Shown: positions 51,116 to 60,522 of the stretch, piece after piece
How the letters are laid out: the number at the start of each line of letters is the position of its first letter
How positions within the stretch are numbered: position 1 is the first letter of the stretch
Assembly (NCBI RefSeq): GCF_003931875.1
Contig: NZ_CP034245.1
Coordinates: 1,426,001 to 1,490,000, forward strand
Direction: 5' to 3'
Source of the DNA: Microbacterium sp. 10M-3C3
GTDB taxonomy: Bacteria; Actinomycetota; Actinomycetes; Actinomycetales; Microbacteriaceae
DNA: 64,000 bases
Position numbers and translations under genes: made by a program
The notes under the pieces: generated by a model
Databases searched by the model: none
What the model was told of the DNA's origin: nothing
Seen by the model: the letters and a program-made list of their open reading frames with translations, nothing else

Positions 51116-52558
51116 TCAGCCGGCGGCCGGCGCGCCACCGCCCGTGCGCGAGCCGCTGCGCCGACGACGACGGCGGCGCGGGGCGGCGTTGCCGTCGTGG
51201 TGCTCGCGGCCGCCGCCGTCGTGCGTGCCGGCGCCCTCGCCGGTGCGCTCCGGAGCGGATGCGGCGCCCTCGGCAGCGCCCGTGCGGCGACGCCGGCGGC
51301 GACGGGACGCCTCGCCCGCGGGCTCGGTGCCCTCGGACGCCGGCGCGGCGGCGGGACGCTCGGCCTTCGGCGCGGTCACCAGCCGGCCCTTCGTCCCGGC
51401 CGGGATGTCGAGGTCGCTGAACAGGTGCGGGCTCGACGAGTAGGTCTCGACGGGGTCGGGCTGGCCGAACTCGAGGGCGCGGTTGATGAGGGCCCACTTG
51501 TGCAGGTCCTCCCAATCGACGAACGTCACCGCGATGCCGGTCTTGCCCGCTCGGCCGGTGCGGCCAGCGCGGTGCAGGTAGGTCTTCTCGTCGTCGGGGA
51601 TGGTGTGGTTGATGACGTGCGTGACGTCGTCGACGTCGATGCCGCGCGCGGCGACGTCGGTCGCGATCAGCACGTCCTTCTTGCCCGCCTTGAAGGCGGC
51701 CATCGAGCGCTCGCGCGCCTCCTGGCTCATGTCGCCGTGCACGGCGGCGGCGTTGAACCCGCGGTCGCCCAGCTCGTCGACGAGCTTCTGCGCGGCGCGC
51801 TTGGTGCGCGTGAAGATGACGGTCTTGCCGCGGCCCTCGGCCTGGAGGATGCGCGCGATGACCTCGTCCTTGTCGAGCGAGTGGGCCCGGTACACGAGGT
51901 GCCGGATGTTCGCCTGGGTGAGGCCCTCGTCGGGGTCGTTCGCGCGGATGTGGATCGGGTTCGACATGAAGCGGCGAGCGAGCGCGACGATCGGCCCCGG
52001 CATCGTGGCGGAGAACAGCTGCGTGTGGCGGATCGCCGGCACCTTCGTGAAGATCTTCTCGATGTCGGCGAGGAAGCCGAGGTCGAGCATCTTGTCAGCC
52101 TCGTCGAGCACGACCTCCGTCGCGTTCGAGAGGTCGAGCAGGCGCTGATTGTTCAGGTCGATGAGTCGCCCGGGGGTGCCGACGACGATCTGCGCGCCGG
52201 CCTTCAGCTGGTCGATCTGGCCCTCGTAGGCCTTACCGCCGTAGATGGCCACGACGCTCGTCGCGCGGCCGGAGGTGAGCATGTCCATGTCCTCGTAGAC
52301 CTGGACCGCGAGCTCGCGCGTGGGCACGACGATGAGCGCCTTCACGCCCGGCTCGGGGTTCTGGCCGAGACGCTGGACGACCGGGATCCCGAAGCCGAAC
52401 GTCTTGCCGGTTCCGGTCTTGGCCTGCCCGATGATGTCCTGGCCCGGCAGGCCGAGCGGGATGGTCTGCTCCTGGATGGGGAACGCGTCCACGATGCCGC
52501 GTGCCGCGAGCACGTCGACGATGTCCTGATCCACGCCGAGCTCGGCGAAAGTCGTCAC
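51116..52558 (-). CDS. DEAD-box RNA helicase
   Basis: This 480-residue protein has all core motifs: Q-motif FPIQEQTIPL, motif I AKTGTGKT, motif II VLDEADKML, motif III LFSATM, and motif VI HRAGRTGRAGKTG. The C-terminus is rich in arginine (a run of six Arg twice) with Gly and Ala, a likely RNA-binding tail. It probably helps RNA decay or ribosome assembly. The GTG at 52558 gives the start VTTFAELGVDQDIVD; a GTG three codons upstream is nearly as good and neither has a clear ribosome-binding site. M. tuberculosis Rv3211 is the positional match (from memory). Confidence 0.92.
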   Translation of the reverse strand: MTTFAELGVDQDIVDVLAARGIVDAFPIQEQTIPLGLPGQDIIGQAKTGTGKTFGFGIPVVQRLGQNPEPGVKALIVVPTRELAVQVYEDMDMLTSGRATSVVAIYGGKAYEGQIDQLKAGAQIVVGTPGRLIDLNNQRLLDLSNATEVVLDEADKMLDLGFLADIEKIFTKVPAIRHTQLFSATMPGPIVALARRFMSNPIHIRANDPDEGLTQANIRHLVYRAHSLDKDEVIARILQAEGRGKTVIFTRTKRAAQKLVDELGDRGFNAAAVHGDMSQEARERSMAAFKAGKKDVLIATDVAARGIDVDDVTHVINHTIPDDEKTYLHRAGRTGRAGKTGIAVTFVDWEDLHKWALINRALEFGQPDPVETYSSSPHLFSDLDIPAGTKGRLVTAPKAERPAAAPASEGTEPAGEASRRRRRRRTGAAEGAASAPERTGEGAGTHDGGGREHHDGNAAPRRRRRRRSGSRTGGGAPAAG

Positions 52559-52696
52559 GATGTACACCTGTCCGGCGGGCGATCGCCGCCTTGGTCGAAG
52601 GTCCACGCCCTTCCACTGTCCACAGGCGCGGGGCCCCGATCCGATGCCGGGGCATGTCCAGGATACCGGGGCCGCGCACCGGTGCCGGCCGCGCCC

Positions 52697-52702
52697 TAGG
52701 CT
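52697..52702 (+). promoter_or_regulatory. -10 TAGGCT, leaderless ferritin-like gene
   Basis: TAGGCT is seven bases before the GTG at 52710. Confidence 0.55.
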
Positions 52703-52709
52703 GGGGGTC

Positions 52710-53426
52710 GTGTTCGAGTGGTTCCGTCGGCGTCGCCGGCCCGAAGGGCGAGCGCTGCAGCTGCGCTCGCGCGGAGACCTCGGCGACGCGACCCGCGTGG
52801 ATTTCGAAGAGCTCGCGCCCGACATCGAGACCTACCTCGGTCAGGCCGCGTATCTGCAGCTCGGCTTCTTCGAGACGCTGAGCGAGCTGATCGCCTCCAC
52901 GCCCGAGCTGGCTCAGAAGGAGTCGCTCTCGCGCGCCGCGGGCGCTGCCCTGCGCAAGCACGAGGAGCTCGTCGCGCTCATCCGCGAGCGGGACCTGGAG
53001 CCCACGGCCCTCATGCTGCCCTTCCGCGAGCAGCTCGATGCGTTCCGGCGCGCGACGCACGGCGTGCGCCCGCAGGAGACGATGCTCTCGGTGCACATCA
53101 CCGCGGGCATGCTCGACGACTTCTACCTCGCGCTGTCGGCGAGCTACGGCGACACGGGCCGACGCGTCGCGCGCATCCTGCAGGCCGACAGCGACCGGCA
53201 GGCGATCGTCGAGATCACGAAGGAGACGATCGCGAGCGACCCGGAGTGGGCGTCGCTGCTCGCGCTGTGGGGACGGCGCCTCGTGGGCGACACGCTGCTC
53301 GTCGCGCGATCGGCGCTGCGCACGCGCGCCCTCGACGAGGCGGAGGAGGCGCGCGTGGAGCCCGTCTTCACCGAGCTCATGGGCGCGCACTCGCGCCGGA
53401 TGGACGCGATGGGCCTGGCGGCCTGA
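52710..53426 (+). CDS. Ferritin-like fold protein
   Basis: This 238-residue all-helical protein matches the actinobacterial ferritin-like family found next to this helicase (compare Rv3210c, from memory). Helices carry AAYLQLGFFETLSELIAST, LRKHEELVALI, and HITAGMLDDFYLALSASYG. Possible diiron ligands are the Glu and the KHEE and HITAG histidines, but I cannot place a full ExxH pair with confidence. The N-terminus is Arg-rich (FRRRRRP). No reaction is known. Confidence 0.8.
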   Translation: MFEWFRRRRRPEGRALQLRSRGDLGDATRVDFEELAPDIETYLGQAAYLQLGFFETLSELIASTPELAQKESLSRAAGAALRKHEELVALIRERDLEPTALMLPFREQLDAFRRATHGVRPQETMLSVHITAGMLDDFYLALSASYGDTGRRVARILQADSDRQAIVEITKETIASDPEWASLLALWGRRLVGDTLLVARSALRTRALDEAEEARVEPVFTELMGAHSRRMDAMGLAA

Positions 53427-53447
53427 CCCCGCGTCCCCCGCGCTGCG

Positions 53448-53738
53448 TCAGCGCGTGCGCAGACGCGCCTGCACGGCGGCGTCGCGGCGCGCACGCACGC
53501 TCGACAGCGCGATGCCCACGGGCACGGTGACCACCGCAGGGAGCACGATGGCCGACAGCCACAGCAGCGGGTTGTCGGCACCCCAGCCCGCCCAGGTCAG
53601 CGCCGTCCACACGACCGCGCCCACCGCCGCCCCGATCAGCGGCAGCAGCGCGACGCCGCGTGTCGGGCGGGCGGGCACGGCGAAGTGCACGGCGATGCCG
53701 ACCGCCGTGCCGAAGAGGATGCCGAGGAGGATCTGCAC
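53448..53738 (-). CDS. Small membrane protein of unknown function
   Basis: This 96-residue protein has three hydrophobic segments (about 2-20, 29-49 and 58-79) and a basic C-terminal tail (RARRDAAVQARLRTR). No family motif is recognised. It follows the DUF3107 gene by 19 bases on the same strand, so it is probably in that transcript. It starts at a GTG behind GGAGCGGA. Confidence 0.7.
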   Translation of the reverse strand: MQILLGILFGTAVGIAVHFAVPARPTRGVALLPLIGAAVGAVVWTALTWAGWGADNPLLWLSAIVLPAVVTVPVGIALSSVRARRDAAVQARLRTR

Positions 53739-53757
53739 GAGGTCCGCTCCGACGGGA

Positions 53758-53982
53758 TCAGGCGACGAAGCCGACGCGGCGGGACTCCTCGGTGCCGACC
53801 TCGACGAAGGCCAGCCCGGCGGTGGGGACGATGTAGGAGTTGCCCTTGGAATCGGTGAAGGTCACATGGCTCGCGGCGGCGTCCAGCGCGTCGGTGACGG
53901 CCTTCTTCACCGACTCGGCGGACTCGGAGCTCTCGAAGGTGAGCTCGCGGCCGGTGTTGGCGATTCCGATGCGGATGTCCAC
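53758..53982 (-). CDS. DUF3107 protein
   Basis: This 74-residue protein begins VDIRIGIANTGRELTFES and ends GLAFVEVGTEESRRVGFVA, matching DUF3107, an actinobacterial family that includes the mycobacterial protein TB9.4 (Rv3208A, from memory). It has a short beta-rich start and a helix with ESVKKAVTDAL. Function unknown. The GTG at 53982 has AGGAAGG upstream. It diverges from adnA. Confidence 0.92.
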   Translation of the reverse strand: MDIRIGIANTGRELTFESSESAESVKKAVTDALDAAASHVTFTDSKGNSYIVPTAGLAFVEVGTEESRRVGFVA

Positions 53983-54099
53983 GGGTACTGCCTTCCTGCC
54001 GGGGTCCTCCCGGCGCCTCGTCACCGAGCCTAGCCGCCGCCCGCGCGGCGCCCGGCCGTGATTGCCACGCTCTGGGCGAACGGTGTCGGCGGCGCCGGG

Positions 54100-54105
54100 T
54101 ACCGT
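54100..54105 (+). promoter_or_regulatory. -10 TACCGT, leaderless adnA
   Basis: TACCGT is seven bases before the ATG at 54113 and decides this start over one 17 codons upstream. Confidence 0.55.
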
Positions 54106-54112
54106 GTCGGTC

Positions 54113-57100
54113 ATGGCATCGGAGGGAGTGTTCGTCGCGGACGCGCACCTCGATCCGTCGCAGCGCGCCGTCGCCGGTCTGCCGATCGGCGCGTCCGGCG
54201 TCGTGGCGGGTGCACCCGGCTCGGGCAAGACCGCATCGCTCGTCGCGCGCGTGCGCGCCCTCGTGGCCGCGGGCCTCGCCGTCGACGATCTCGTCGTGCT
54301 CACCCCCTCGCGCTCGGCCGCCACGGCCCTGCGCGATCCGCTCGGACTGGCGATCGACGCGGCCACCGCCGGCCCCCTCGCGCGGTCGGTCGCCTCGTTC
54401 GCGTACCACCTCGTGCGCGGCGCCGAGGTGCACCGCGGCGGGGAGCCGCCGCAGCTGCTGACGGGTGCCGACGAGGACCAGATCGTGCAGGACCTCCTCG
54501 CCGGCGACGTCGAAGACGAGGCGGCGGGGATGCGGCGCTGGCCGGACGACCTGCCCGCGGCGCTCCGCGCGACGCGAGGCTTCCGCAGCGACGTGCGCGC
54601 CTTCCTCGCCGAATGCACGACGCTCGGAATCGGCCCCGATGCGCTCGACGCCCTCGCCGCCCGGCACGACGTGCCCGCGTGGCGTGCGATGGCCTCGTTC
54701 GCGCGCGACTACGCGCGGGTGCGGTCCGACATGCGCGGCGCGCATCGCGACGCGGCGGGGCTCGTCCTCGAGGCCACCCAGATCCTGCGCACCGCGGAGC
54801 CCGCCCTGCTCGGACGCTTCGCGTCGCTGCGCGTCATCCTGGTCGACGATGCGCAGGAGCTGACCGCCGGCGGCGTCGCCCTGCTGGAGGCCTGTCGCGC
54901 GCGCGGCATCGCCGTGCTCGCATGGGGCGACCCGGACGTCGGATCCGGCGCATTCCGCGGCGCGACGCCGGAGAACTTCGCGCGGCTCGCCGCGACGCTC
55001 GGGACCGTCCTCGTCCTCGCCGACGTGCACCGCGGATCCGGTCCGCTCGTCGACCTCGTCCGCACGGTGACCTCGCGCATCGGCGCCGCCGGCGTCGTCG
55101 CCCATCGCCGCGCGCCGGAGGGGCGGACGGGCGAAGAGGTGCGCACGTTCGTGCTGCGCTCGCCCGCGGAGGAGATCGACCTCATCGCGCGGCTGCTGCG
55201 CGAGCGGCACGTGCGCGACGGCGTGCCGTGGCGCTCGTGCGCCGTGATCGCGCACGACACACGCCAGGTGGTCGCCCTCGAGAGCGAGCTGGTCGCGCGC
55301 GACGTGCCGGCCCGCGCGAGCGGGCCCGCCCGCGCTCTCGGGGACCCGCGGCCGGTGCGCGACCTGCTCGATCTCGTCGACCTCGCCGCGCAGGATCCGG
55401 GCGAGTGGTCGCCCGAGCGCCTCGCCGATGCGCTGACGGGACTGTTCGGGGGCCTCGACCCGGTGGAGCTGCGCCGCGTGCGGATGCAGCTGCGCGCGGC
55501 CGAGATCGGCGACGGCGGCGAGCGGCCCGCCGCCGAGCTGCTCGTCTCGGCGATGCGGCACCCGCTGGAATTCGAGGCGCTCGACACACGGGAGGCCCGC
55601 CGCGCGGCCCGCAGCGCGGAGACGCTCGCGATGCTGCGCACCGGCTGGGAGCAGGGCGCCACGGCGCACGAGCTGCTGTGGACCGCGTGGGAGCGCAGCG
55701 GCCTCGCGCGGCCGTGGCGCGAGGCGGCCGCCGGAACCGGTCCGCTCGCCGCGCAGGCGGGTCGCGACCTCGACGCGCTCGTGGCGCTGTTCCAAGCCGC
55801 CAAGCGCTTCGGCGAGCGCCAGCCGGGGGAGCCGGCGGCCAGCTTCATCCGCGCGGTGCGCGACAGCGATGTCGCGGAGGACCGGCTGGACGACGACGGG
55901 CGCGCCGACGCGGTCGCGGTGCTGACGCCGGCCGGCGCCGCCGGGCGCGCGTTCGACACCGTCGTCGTGGCGGGCGTGCAAGACGGCGTGTGGCCCAACA
56001 CGCGCATCCGCGGCGGCCTGCTCCAGACATGGCGCCTCACCGACGCCGTCCTGCACCCGGACGCGCCGGTCGCGGGAGTGCTCGACCGCCGTCGGCAGGC
56101 GATGCACGACGAGCTGCGCCTGTTCGCTCGGTCGGTGTCGCGAGCGGCGCACCGGCTCGTCGTGACGGCGGTCGATGACGACGACACCGGTCCGAGCGTG
56201 CTGTTCGAGCTGCTGCCGTCGCCGCAGCCGCCCTCGGCGGTGCCGGAGCATCCGCTCTCGCTGCGCGGGCTCGCGGCGGAGCACCGGAGGACGCTCACCT
56301 CGCGTGCGTCCTCCGCCGCACAGCGACGGGACGCGGCGGGGCAGCTGGCCGTGCTTGCGCAGGCCGGCGTCGCCGGGGCCGACCCGGCGTCGTGGTACGG
56401 GCTGCTGGCCCCGACCTCGACCGCGCCGCTGCGCGATCTCGACGTCGAGCCCGTCCGGGTGTCGCCCTCGCGCCTGCACGCGCTCGAGGAGTGTCAGCTG
56501 GACTGGGTGATCGCCGATCTGGGCGGCGACCGGCAAGGCACCACCGCAGGCATCGGCACCGTCCTGCACGCGGCGCTGGAGACCGGCGACGGTGCCGACG
56601 AAGAGACCCTGTGGGCGCGCGTCATGGAGCGCTGGGGTGAGCTGGAGTTCGAGGCCGCGTGGCGCGAGCGCGCCGAGCGGGCGCGGGCGCGCGACCTGGT
56701 ACGACGGCTCGCGCTGTACCTCCGTCACTTCGAGCAGGCCGGCGGACGCCTCGTGGGCGCCGAACGCCACTTCGACGTGCCGGTGCCGGTCTCCGCTCCC
56801 GGCGCCCACGGCGCGGTCCTCAGCGGCGACATCGACCGCGTCGAGGTCACGCGCGAGGGCGCGGTCGTGATCGTCGACCTGAAGACCGGCAAGGCCGAGC
56901 CGCAGACCGACGCGAAGGTCGCCGATCATCCGCAGCTCGCCGCATACCAGCTCGCCCACGAGGCGGGCGCGATCGAGTCGGTCGCCGGGCTGCCGGCGGG
57001 GGGCGCGAAGCTGCTGGTGCTGCGCCCGACCGCGGCCCGGGCCGACTACGCCACTCCCACGCAGCAGCCCTTCGACGACGAGCGGCGCGCGGCGTTCCTC

Positions 57101-57232
57101 GCGCGCGTCGATGCGGCCGTCTCGGTCATGCGCGGCACGTCCTTCGAGGCCGCATACGAGGAGCACTGCCGCGACGACCACTCGTACGGGCTCTGCCGCA
57201 TCCACACGATCGCGGCGGTGAGCGCGTCGTGA
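54113..57232 (+). CDS. adnA: AdnA subunit of the AdnAB helicase-nuclease
   Basis: This 1039-residue protein has a UvrD-like motor with Walker A GAPGSGKTAS (Lys39) and a C-terminal RecB-like nuclease. Nuclease residues include Asp908 (GDIDRVEV) and Asp922-Leu-Lys924 (VDLKTGK), with QLAAYQ later. Motif II reads VDDAQ rather than DEYQ, consistent with AdnA as the weaker motor in mycobacteria. Three cysteines (ECQLDW, then HC and LC near the end) flank the nuclease. AdnAB resects double-strand breaks in actinobacteria in place of RecBCD or AddAB. Its stop overlaps the adnB start. Confidence 0.93.
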   Translation: MASEGVFVADAHLDPSQRAVAGLPIGASGVVAGAPGSGKTASLVARVRALVAAGLAVDDLVVLTPSRSAATALRDPLGLAIDAATAGPLARSVASFAYHLVRGAEVHRGGEPPQLLTGADEDQIVQDLLAGDVEDEAAGMRRWPDDLPAALRATRGFRSDVRAFLAECTTLGIGPDALDALAARHDVPAWRAMASFARDYARVRSDMRGAHRDAAGLVLEATQILRTAEPALLGRFASLRVILVDDAQELTAGGVALLEACRARGIAVLAWGDPDVGSGAFRGATPENFARLAATLGTVLVLADVHRGSGPLVDLVRTVTSRIGAAGVVAHRRAPEGRTGEEVRTFVLRSPAEEIDLIARLLRERHVRDGVPWRSCAVIAHDTRQVVALESELVARDVPARASGPARALGDPRPVRDLLDLVDLAAQDPGEWSPERLADALTGLFGGLDPVELRRVRMQLRAAEIGDGGERPAAELLVSAMRHPLEFEALDTREARRAARSAETLAMLRTGWEQGATAHELLWTAWERSGLARPWREAAAGTGPLAAQAGRDLDALVALFQAAKRFGERQPGEPAASFIRAVRDSDVAEDRLDDDGRADAVAVLTPAGAAGRAFDTVVVAGVQDGVWPNTRIRGGLLQTWRLTDAVLHPDAPVAGVLDRRRQAMHDELRLFARSVSRAAHRLVVTAVDDDDTGPSVLFELLPSPQPPSAVPEHPLSLRGLAAEHRRTLTSRASSAAQRRDAAGQLAVLAQAGVAGADPASWYGLLAPTSTAPLRDLDVEPVRVSPSRLHALEECQLDWVIADLGGDRQGTTAGIGTVLHAALETGDGADEETLWARVMERWGELEFEAAWRERAERARARDLVRRLALYLRHFEQAGGRLVGAERHFDVPVPVSAPGAHGAVLSGDIDRVEVTREGAVVIVDLKTGKAEPQTDAKVADHPQLAAYQLAHEAGAIESVAGLPAGGAKLLVLRPTAARADYATPTQQPFDDERRAAFLARVDAAVSVMRGTSFEAAYEEHCRDDHSYGLCRIHTIAAVSAS

Positions 57233-60200
57233 CCCGTCCCGTCCCGGCCGCGACGATCGCGGCCGCGCTCGGCCAGTTCGCCCCCACGCCGGAGCAGACC
57301 GCCGTGATCGAGGCGCCGCTCGCGCCCGCACTCGTCGTCGCCGGCGCGGGCAGCGGCAAGACCGAGACGATGGCCGGGCGCGTGGTGTGGCTCGTCGCCA
57401 ACGGACTCGTGCGCCGTGACGAGGTGCTCGGACTGACGTTCACGCGCAAGGCCGCGGGCGAGCTCGCCGAGCGCATCGCGCGGCGCCTCCAGCGTCTGTC
57501 CGAGTTCGAGCGGCGCGGGCTGCTGCCGCTGCTGCCGGAGCTGCACGCGGCCGGCGAGCTCGACGTGTTCGCGCGGCTGGGCGAGGGCGCTCGCGCCGAC
57601 GCGGAGCGCGCCGGGATCCTCGACGCGCTCGCGGCGCGGCATGGGGCCGCTGCAGCGCTCGTCGACCCGGACGAGCTGCTGCACCGCCCGACCGTGTCGA
57701 CGTACAACAGCTTCGCCGACGGCATCGTGCGCGAGCACGGCGTGCGCATCGGGCAGGACGGCGAGTCGGCGGTGCTGTCGGAGTCGGCGGCGTGGCTGCT
57801 CATGCGTCGCGTCGTGTTCGCCTCCGACGACCCGCGGCTCGAGGGACGGAACGAGGCCCCCCGCACGATCATCGACGCAGCCCTGCGCGTCGCCCGCGAC
57901 GCGGTCGACAACCTGGTCGACCTCGACGCCCTCGCCGCCTTCCCGGCCGCGTTCTCCCGCGTCCTCGACCTTCCCTCCACGCGCAAGGGGACGGTCGTGT
58001 ACAAGGACGTCCTCGACGCCGAGCGGCGCGTGTCGGCGCTGTCGCTCCTGGCCGACCTCGCCCGCGACTACGCGCGCGAGAAGCAGCGGCGCGGCGTCAT
58101 CGACTTCGCCGATCAGGTCGCCGGCGCGCTGCGCATCGTGCGTGATCATCCCGCCGTGGGGGCGGAGATCCGCGACCGCTATCGCGTCGTGCTCCTCGAC
58201 GAGTACCAGGACACGTCCGTCGTGCAGACCGACCTGCTCGCGATCCTGTTCGCCGGCACCGGCGTCATGGCCGTCGGCGACCCGCACCAGGCGATCTACG
58301 CGTGGCGCGGGGCGAGCGCGGGCAACCTCGCCGGCTTCCCGGCGGCGTTCGCGCCGGATGGCGAGTGCGCGCGCTTCGCCCTGCTGACGAGCTGGCGCAA
58401 CAGCTCGCGGGTCCTGGATGCGGCGAACGCGGTGCTCGCGCCCCTCGCGGCCGGTGCGGCGGTGCGCGTCGACGGCCTGCGCCCACGTCCCGGCGCCCCC
58501 GCGGGAGAGGTCGAGGCGGTGTTCGAGGCGAGCCTCGAGGACGAGGCCGACCGCGTCGCGGCGTGGTTCGCGGGGGTGCGCGCGGCGCGGGCCGCCGACG
58601 GGCGGCCCACGACCGGGGCCGTGCTGTTCCGCAGCAAGAAGCACATGGTGCGTTTCGGCGATGCCCTGTCGGCTCGCGGCATCCCGCATCGCATCCTGGG
58701 GCTCGGCGGCCTGCTGTCCACCCCCGAGGTCGTGGACGTCGTCGCCGTCCTCCGGGTGCTCAGCGACCCCGACGCGGGCTCGGCGCTGCTGCGGCTGCTC
58801 GCGGGGCCGCGCTGGGCGATCGGGCTCGCCGACCTGCGCGCACTCGCACTCCTCGCCCGCCGTCTCGCGACGCACGACGCGGCGCTGCGCCCGCTCGGCC
58901 CGGAGGTCGCCGAGCGGCTCCGCAGCATCCCGGGGGCCGACCGTGCGTCGCTCGTCGACGCGCTCGACTTCGTCGCGCGACAGCCCGACGGGCACACGTG
59001 GCTCGCCGGCTTCACGCCCGCCGCACGAGAACGCCTGCGCGAGGCGGGCGCGGTGTTCGCGGGACTCCGCCGCGCCGCCGGCGCACCGATCCCCGAGCTC
59101 ATCCGGCTCATCGAGGCGGAGCTGCGGCTGGACGTCGAGCTCGCCGCGAACGAGGCGCGCGGCCCGGCCCGCATCGCGTCGGCGCAGCTGCGCGCGTTCG
59201 TCGACGAGATCTCCGGCTTCCTCGCCGCCGACGACTCGGGTTCGCTTGCGAGCCTCGTCGCATGGCTCGACCACGCCGAGCGCCTCGATGAGTTCGCGCC
59301 GCGCACCGAGCCGCCCGAGGACGACGTCGTCCAGCTCCTCACGATCCACGGTTCGAAGGGTCTCGAGTGGGACGCGGTGGCGGTCGTGCGCCTCGTCACC
59401 GACGAGTTGCCGACGCTCGCGCGGGACACCGCGGGCTGGCTGGGCTTCGGGCAGCTGCCGGCGGAGTTCCGCGGCGACGCCCCGTGGCTGCCCGACCTCG
59501 CGTGGCGCGGGGCGCAGACCCAGCAGGAGCTCAAGGCCGCGATGGAGGCGTATGTCGACGCCAACCGTCGCCGTCAGCGCGACGAGGATCGCCGGCTCGC
59601 CTACGTCGCCGTCACCCGCGCGCGCGATCATCTGCTGCTGTCCGGATCGAGCTGGGCGGGGACGAAGCGGCCTCGCGAGCAGAGCGTCTTCCTGCGCGAG
59701 ATGGCCGACGCGCTCGCGCTCGACCTCCCCGTCGCGGATCCGGGAGAGGATCCGCTCGCCGGCCGTCGGCGCGTGCTGCACTGGCCGCTCGACCCGCTCG
59801 GCGCGCGACGGGTCGCCGTCACCGCAGCCGCCGACGCGGTCGCCCGAGCGCGCGAGGAGCCGCTTCCCGAACCGTCGGCGGACGCCGCGCTGCTCCTCGC
59901 CGAGCGTGCGGCGCGCGCTCGCCCGCGCGAGCGCGTCGCCCCCGTGCGCCTGCCGGCCTCCCGGGTCAAGGAGTTCGTCGCCGACTACCGTCGGGCCGTC
60001 GCCGAGCTCGACCGCCCGATGCCCGAGCGGCCGTACCGGCAGACCCGGCTGGGCACCCTCTTCCACGCGTGGGTGGAGCGCCGCTCCGGGATCGTCGGGG
60101 CCGCGCCCGGGCTCGATGACGCGCTGTGGGACGACGCCCTGTGGAATGACGACGAGGCGGTCGACGGCTCACCGGCCGACGTCGACGACCTCCGTCGCCT

Positions 60201-60522
60201 GCAGGAGCGGTTCGAGCGGTCGGAGTGGGCCGACCTGCAGCCGCTCGAGGTCGAGACCGAGATCGACTACGTCACGACGGACATCGACGGCCGGCCTCAC
60301 ATCGTCATCTGCAAGCTCGACGCGGTCTACCGTCGCGGTGAGCGCATCGAGATCGTCGACTGGAAGACGGGCCGCCCGCCGCGCACGGAGGCGGAGCGGC
60401 GCGAACGCATGCTGCAGCTCGAGCTGTACCGCGAGGCCTACGCGCAGCGGCACGGCGTGCCGCGCTCGGCGATCGACGTCGCGCTGTACTACGTCGCGGA
60501 CGACCTCATCCTCCGGAACTGA
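57229..60522 (+). CDS. adnB: AdnB subunit of the AdnAB helicase-nuclease
   Basis: This 1097-residue protein has a complete UvrD-type motor: Walker A AGAGSGKTE (Lys44), TFTRKAAGELAERI, motif II VLLDEYQDTS, GDPHQAIYAWRGA, the GSKGLEWDAV motif and VAVTRARDHL. The RecB-like nuclease has IVDWKTGRPP (Asp1044, Lys1046) and QLELYREAY. Known mycobacterial AdnB is the lead motor. The GTG overlaps the adnA stop, and the last 17 bases overlap the convergent phosphotransferase gene. Confidence 0.94.
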   Translation: MTRPVPAATIAAALGQFAPTPEQTAVIEAPLAPALVVAGAGSGKTETMAGRVVWLVANGLVRRDEVLGLTFTRKAAGELAERIARRLQRLSEFERRGLLPLLPELHAAGELDVFARLGEGARADAERAGILDALAARHGAAAALVDPDELLHRPTVSTYNSFADGIVREHGVRIGQDGESAVLSESAAWLLMRRVVFASDDPRLEGRNEAPRTIIDAALRVARDAVDNLVDLDALAAFPAAFSRVLDLPSTRKGTVVYKDVLDAERRVSALSLLADLARDYAREKQRRGVIDFADQVAGALRIVRDHPAVGAEIRDRYRVVLLDEYQDTSVVQTDLLAILFAGTGVMAVGDPHQAIYAWRGASAGNLAGFPAAFAPDGECARFALLTSWRNSSRVLDAANAVLAPLAAGAAVRVDGLRPRPGAPAGEVEAVFEASLEDEADRVAAWFAGVRAARAADGRPTTGAVLFRSKKHMVRFGDALSARGIPHRILGLGGLLSTPEVVDVVAVLRVLSDPDAGSALLRLLAGPRWAIGLADLRALALLARRLATHDAALRPLGPEVAERLRSIPGADRASLVDALDFVARQPDGHTWLAGFTPAARERLREAGAVFAGLRRAAGAPIPELIRLIEAELRLDVELAANEARGPARIASAQLRAFVDEISGFLAADDSGSLASLVAWLDHAERLDEFAPRTEPPEDDVVQLLTIHGSKGLEWDAVAVVRLVTDELPTLARDTAGWLGFGQLPAEFRGDAPWLPDLAWRGAQTQQELKAAMEAYVDANRRRQRDEDRRLAYVAVTRARDHLLLSGSSWAGTKRPREQSVFLREMADALALDLPVADPGEDPLAGRRRVLHWPLDPLGARRVAVTAAADAVARAREEPLPEPSADAALLLAERAARARPRERVAPVRLPASRVKEFVADYRRAVAELDRPMPERPYRQTRLGTLFHAWVERRSGIVGAAPGLDDALWDDALWNDDEAVDGSPADVDDLRRLQERFERSEWADLQPLEVETEIDYVTTDIDGRPHIVICKLDAVYRRGERIEIVDWKTGRPPRTEAERRERMLQLELYREAYAQRHGVPRSAIDVALYYVADDLILRN

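Noticed and set aside
57046-60066. Very long open frames opposite real genes, for example 1006 codons opposite adnB, 949 codons at 3449-6298 and 676 codons opposite gcvP
   Set aside because: They have low-complexity Arg/Ala/Gly/Asp/Val/Glu-rich translations, no family motifs, and sit exactly antisense or out of frame to genes with full motif sets. In DNA this GC-rich, stop codons are rare in such frames.
54113-60522. AddAB or RecBCD identity for the two large helicase-nucleases
   Set aside because: Both chains have a motor and a nuclease of similar length, and they sit with nudC and uvrD2, which is the AdnAB arrangement. There is no recC or recD.
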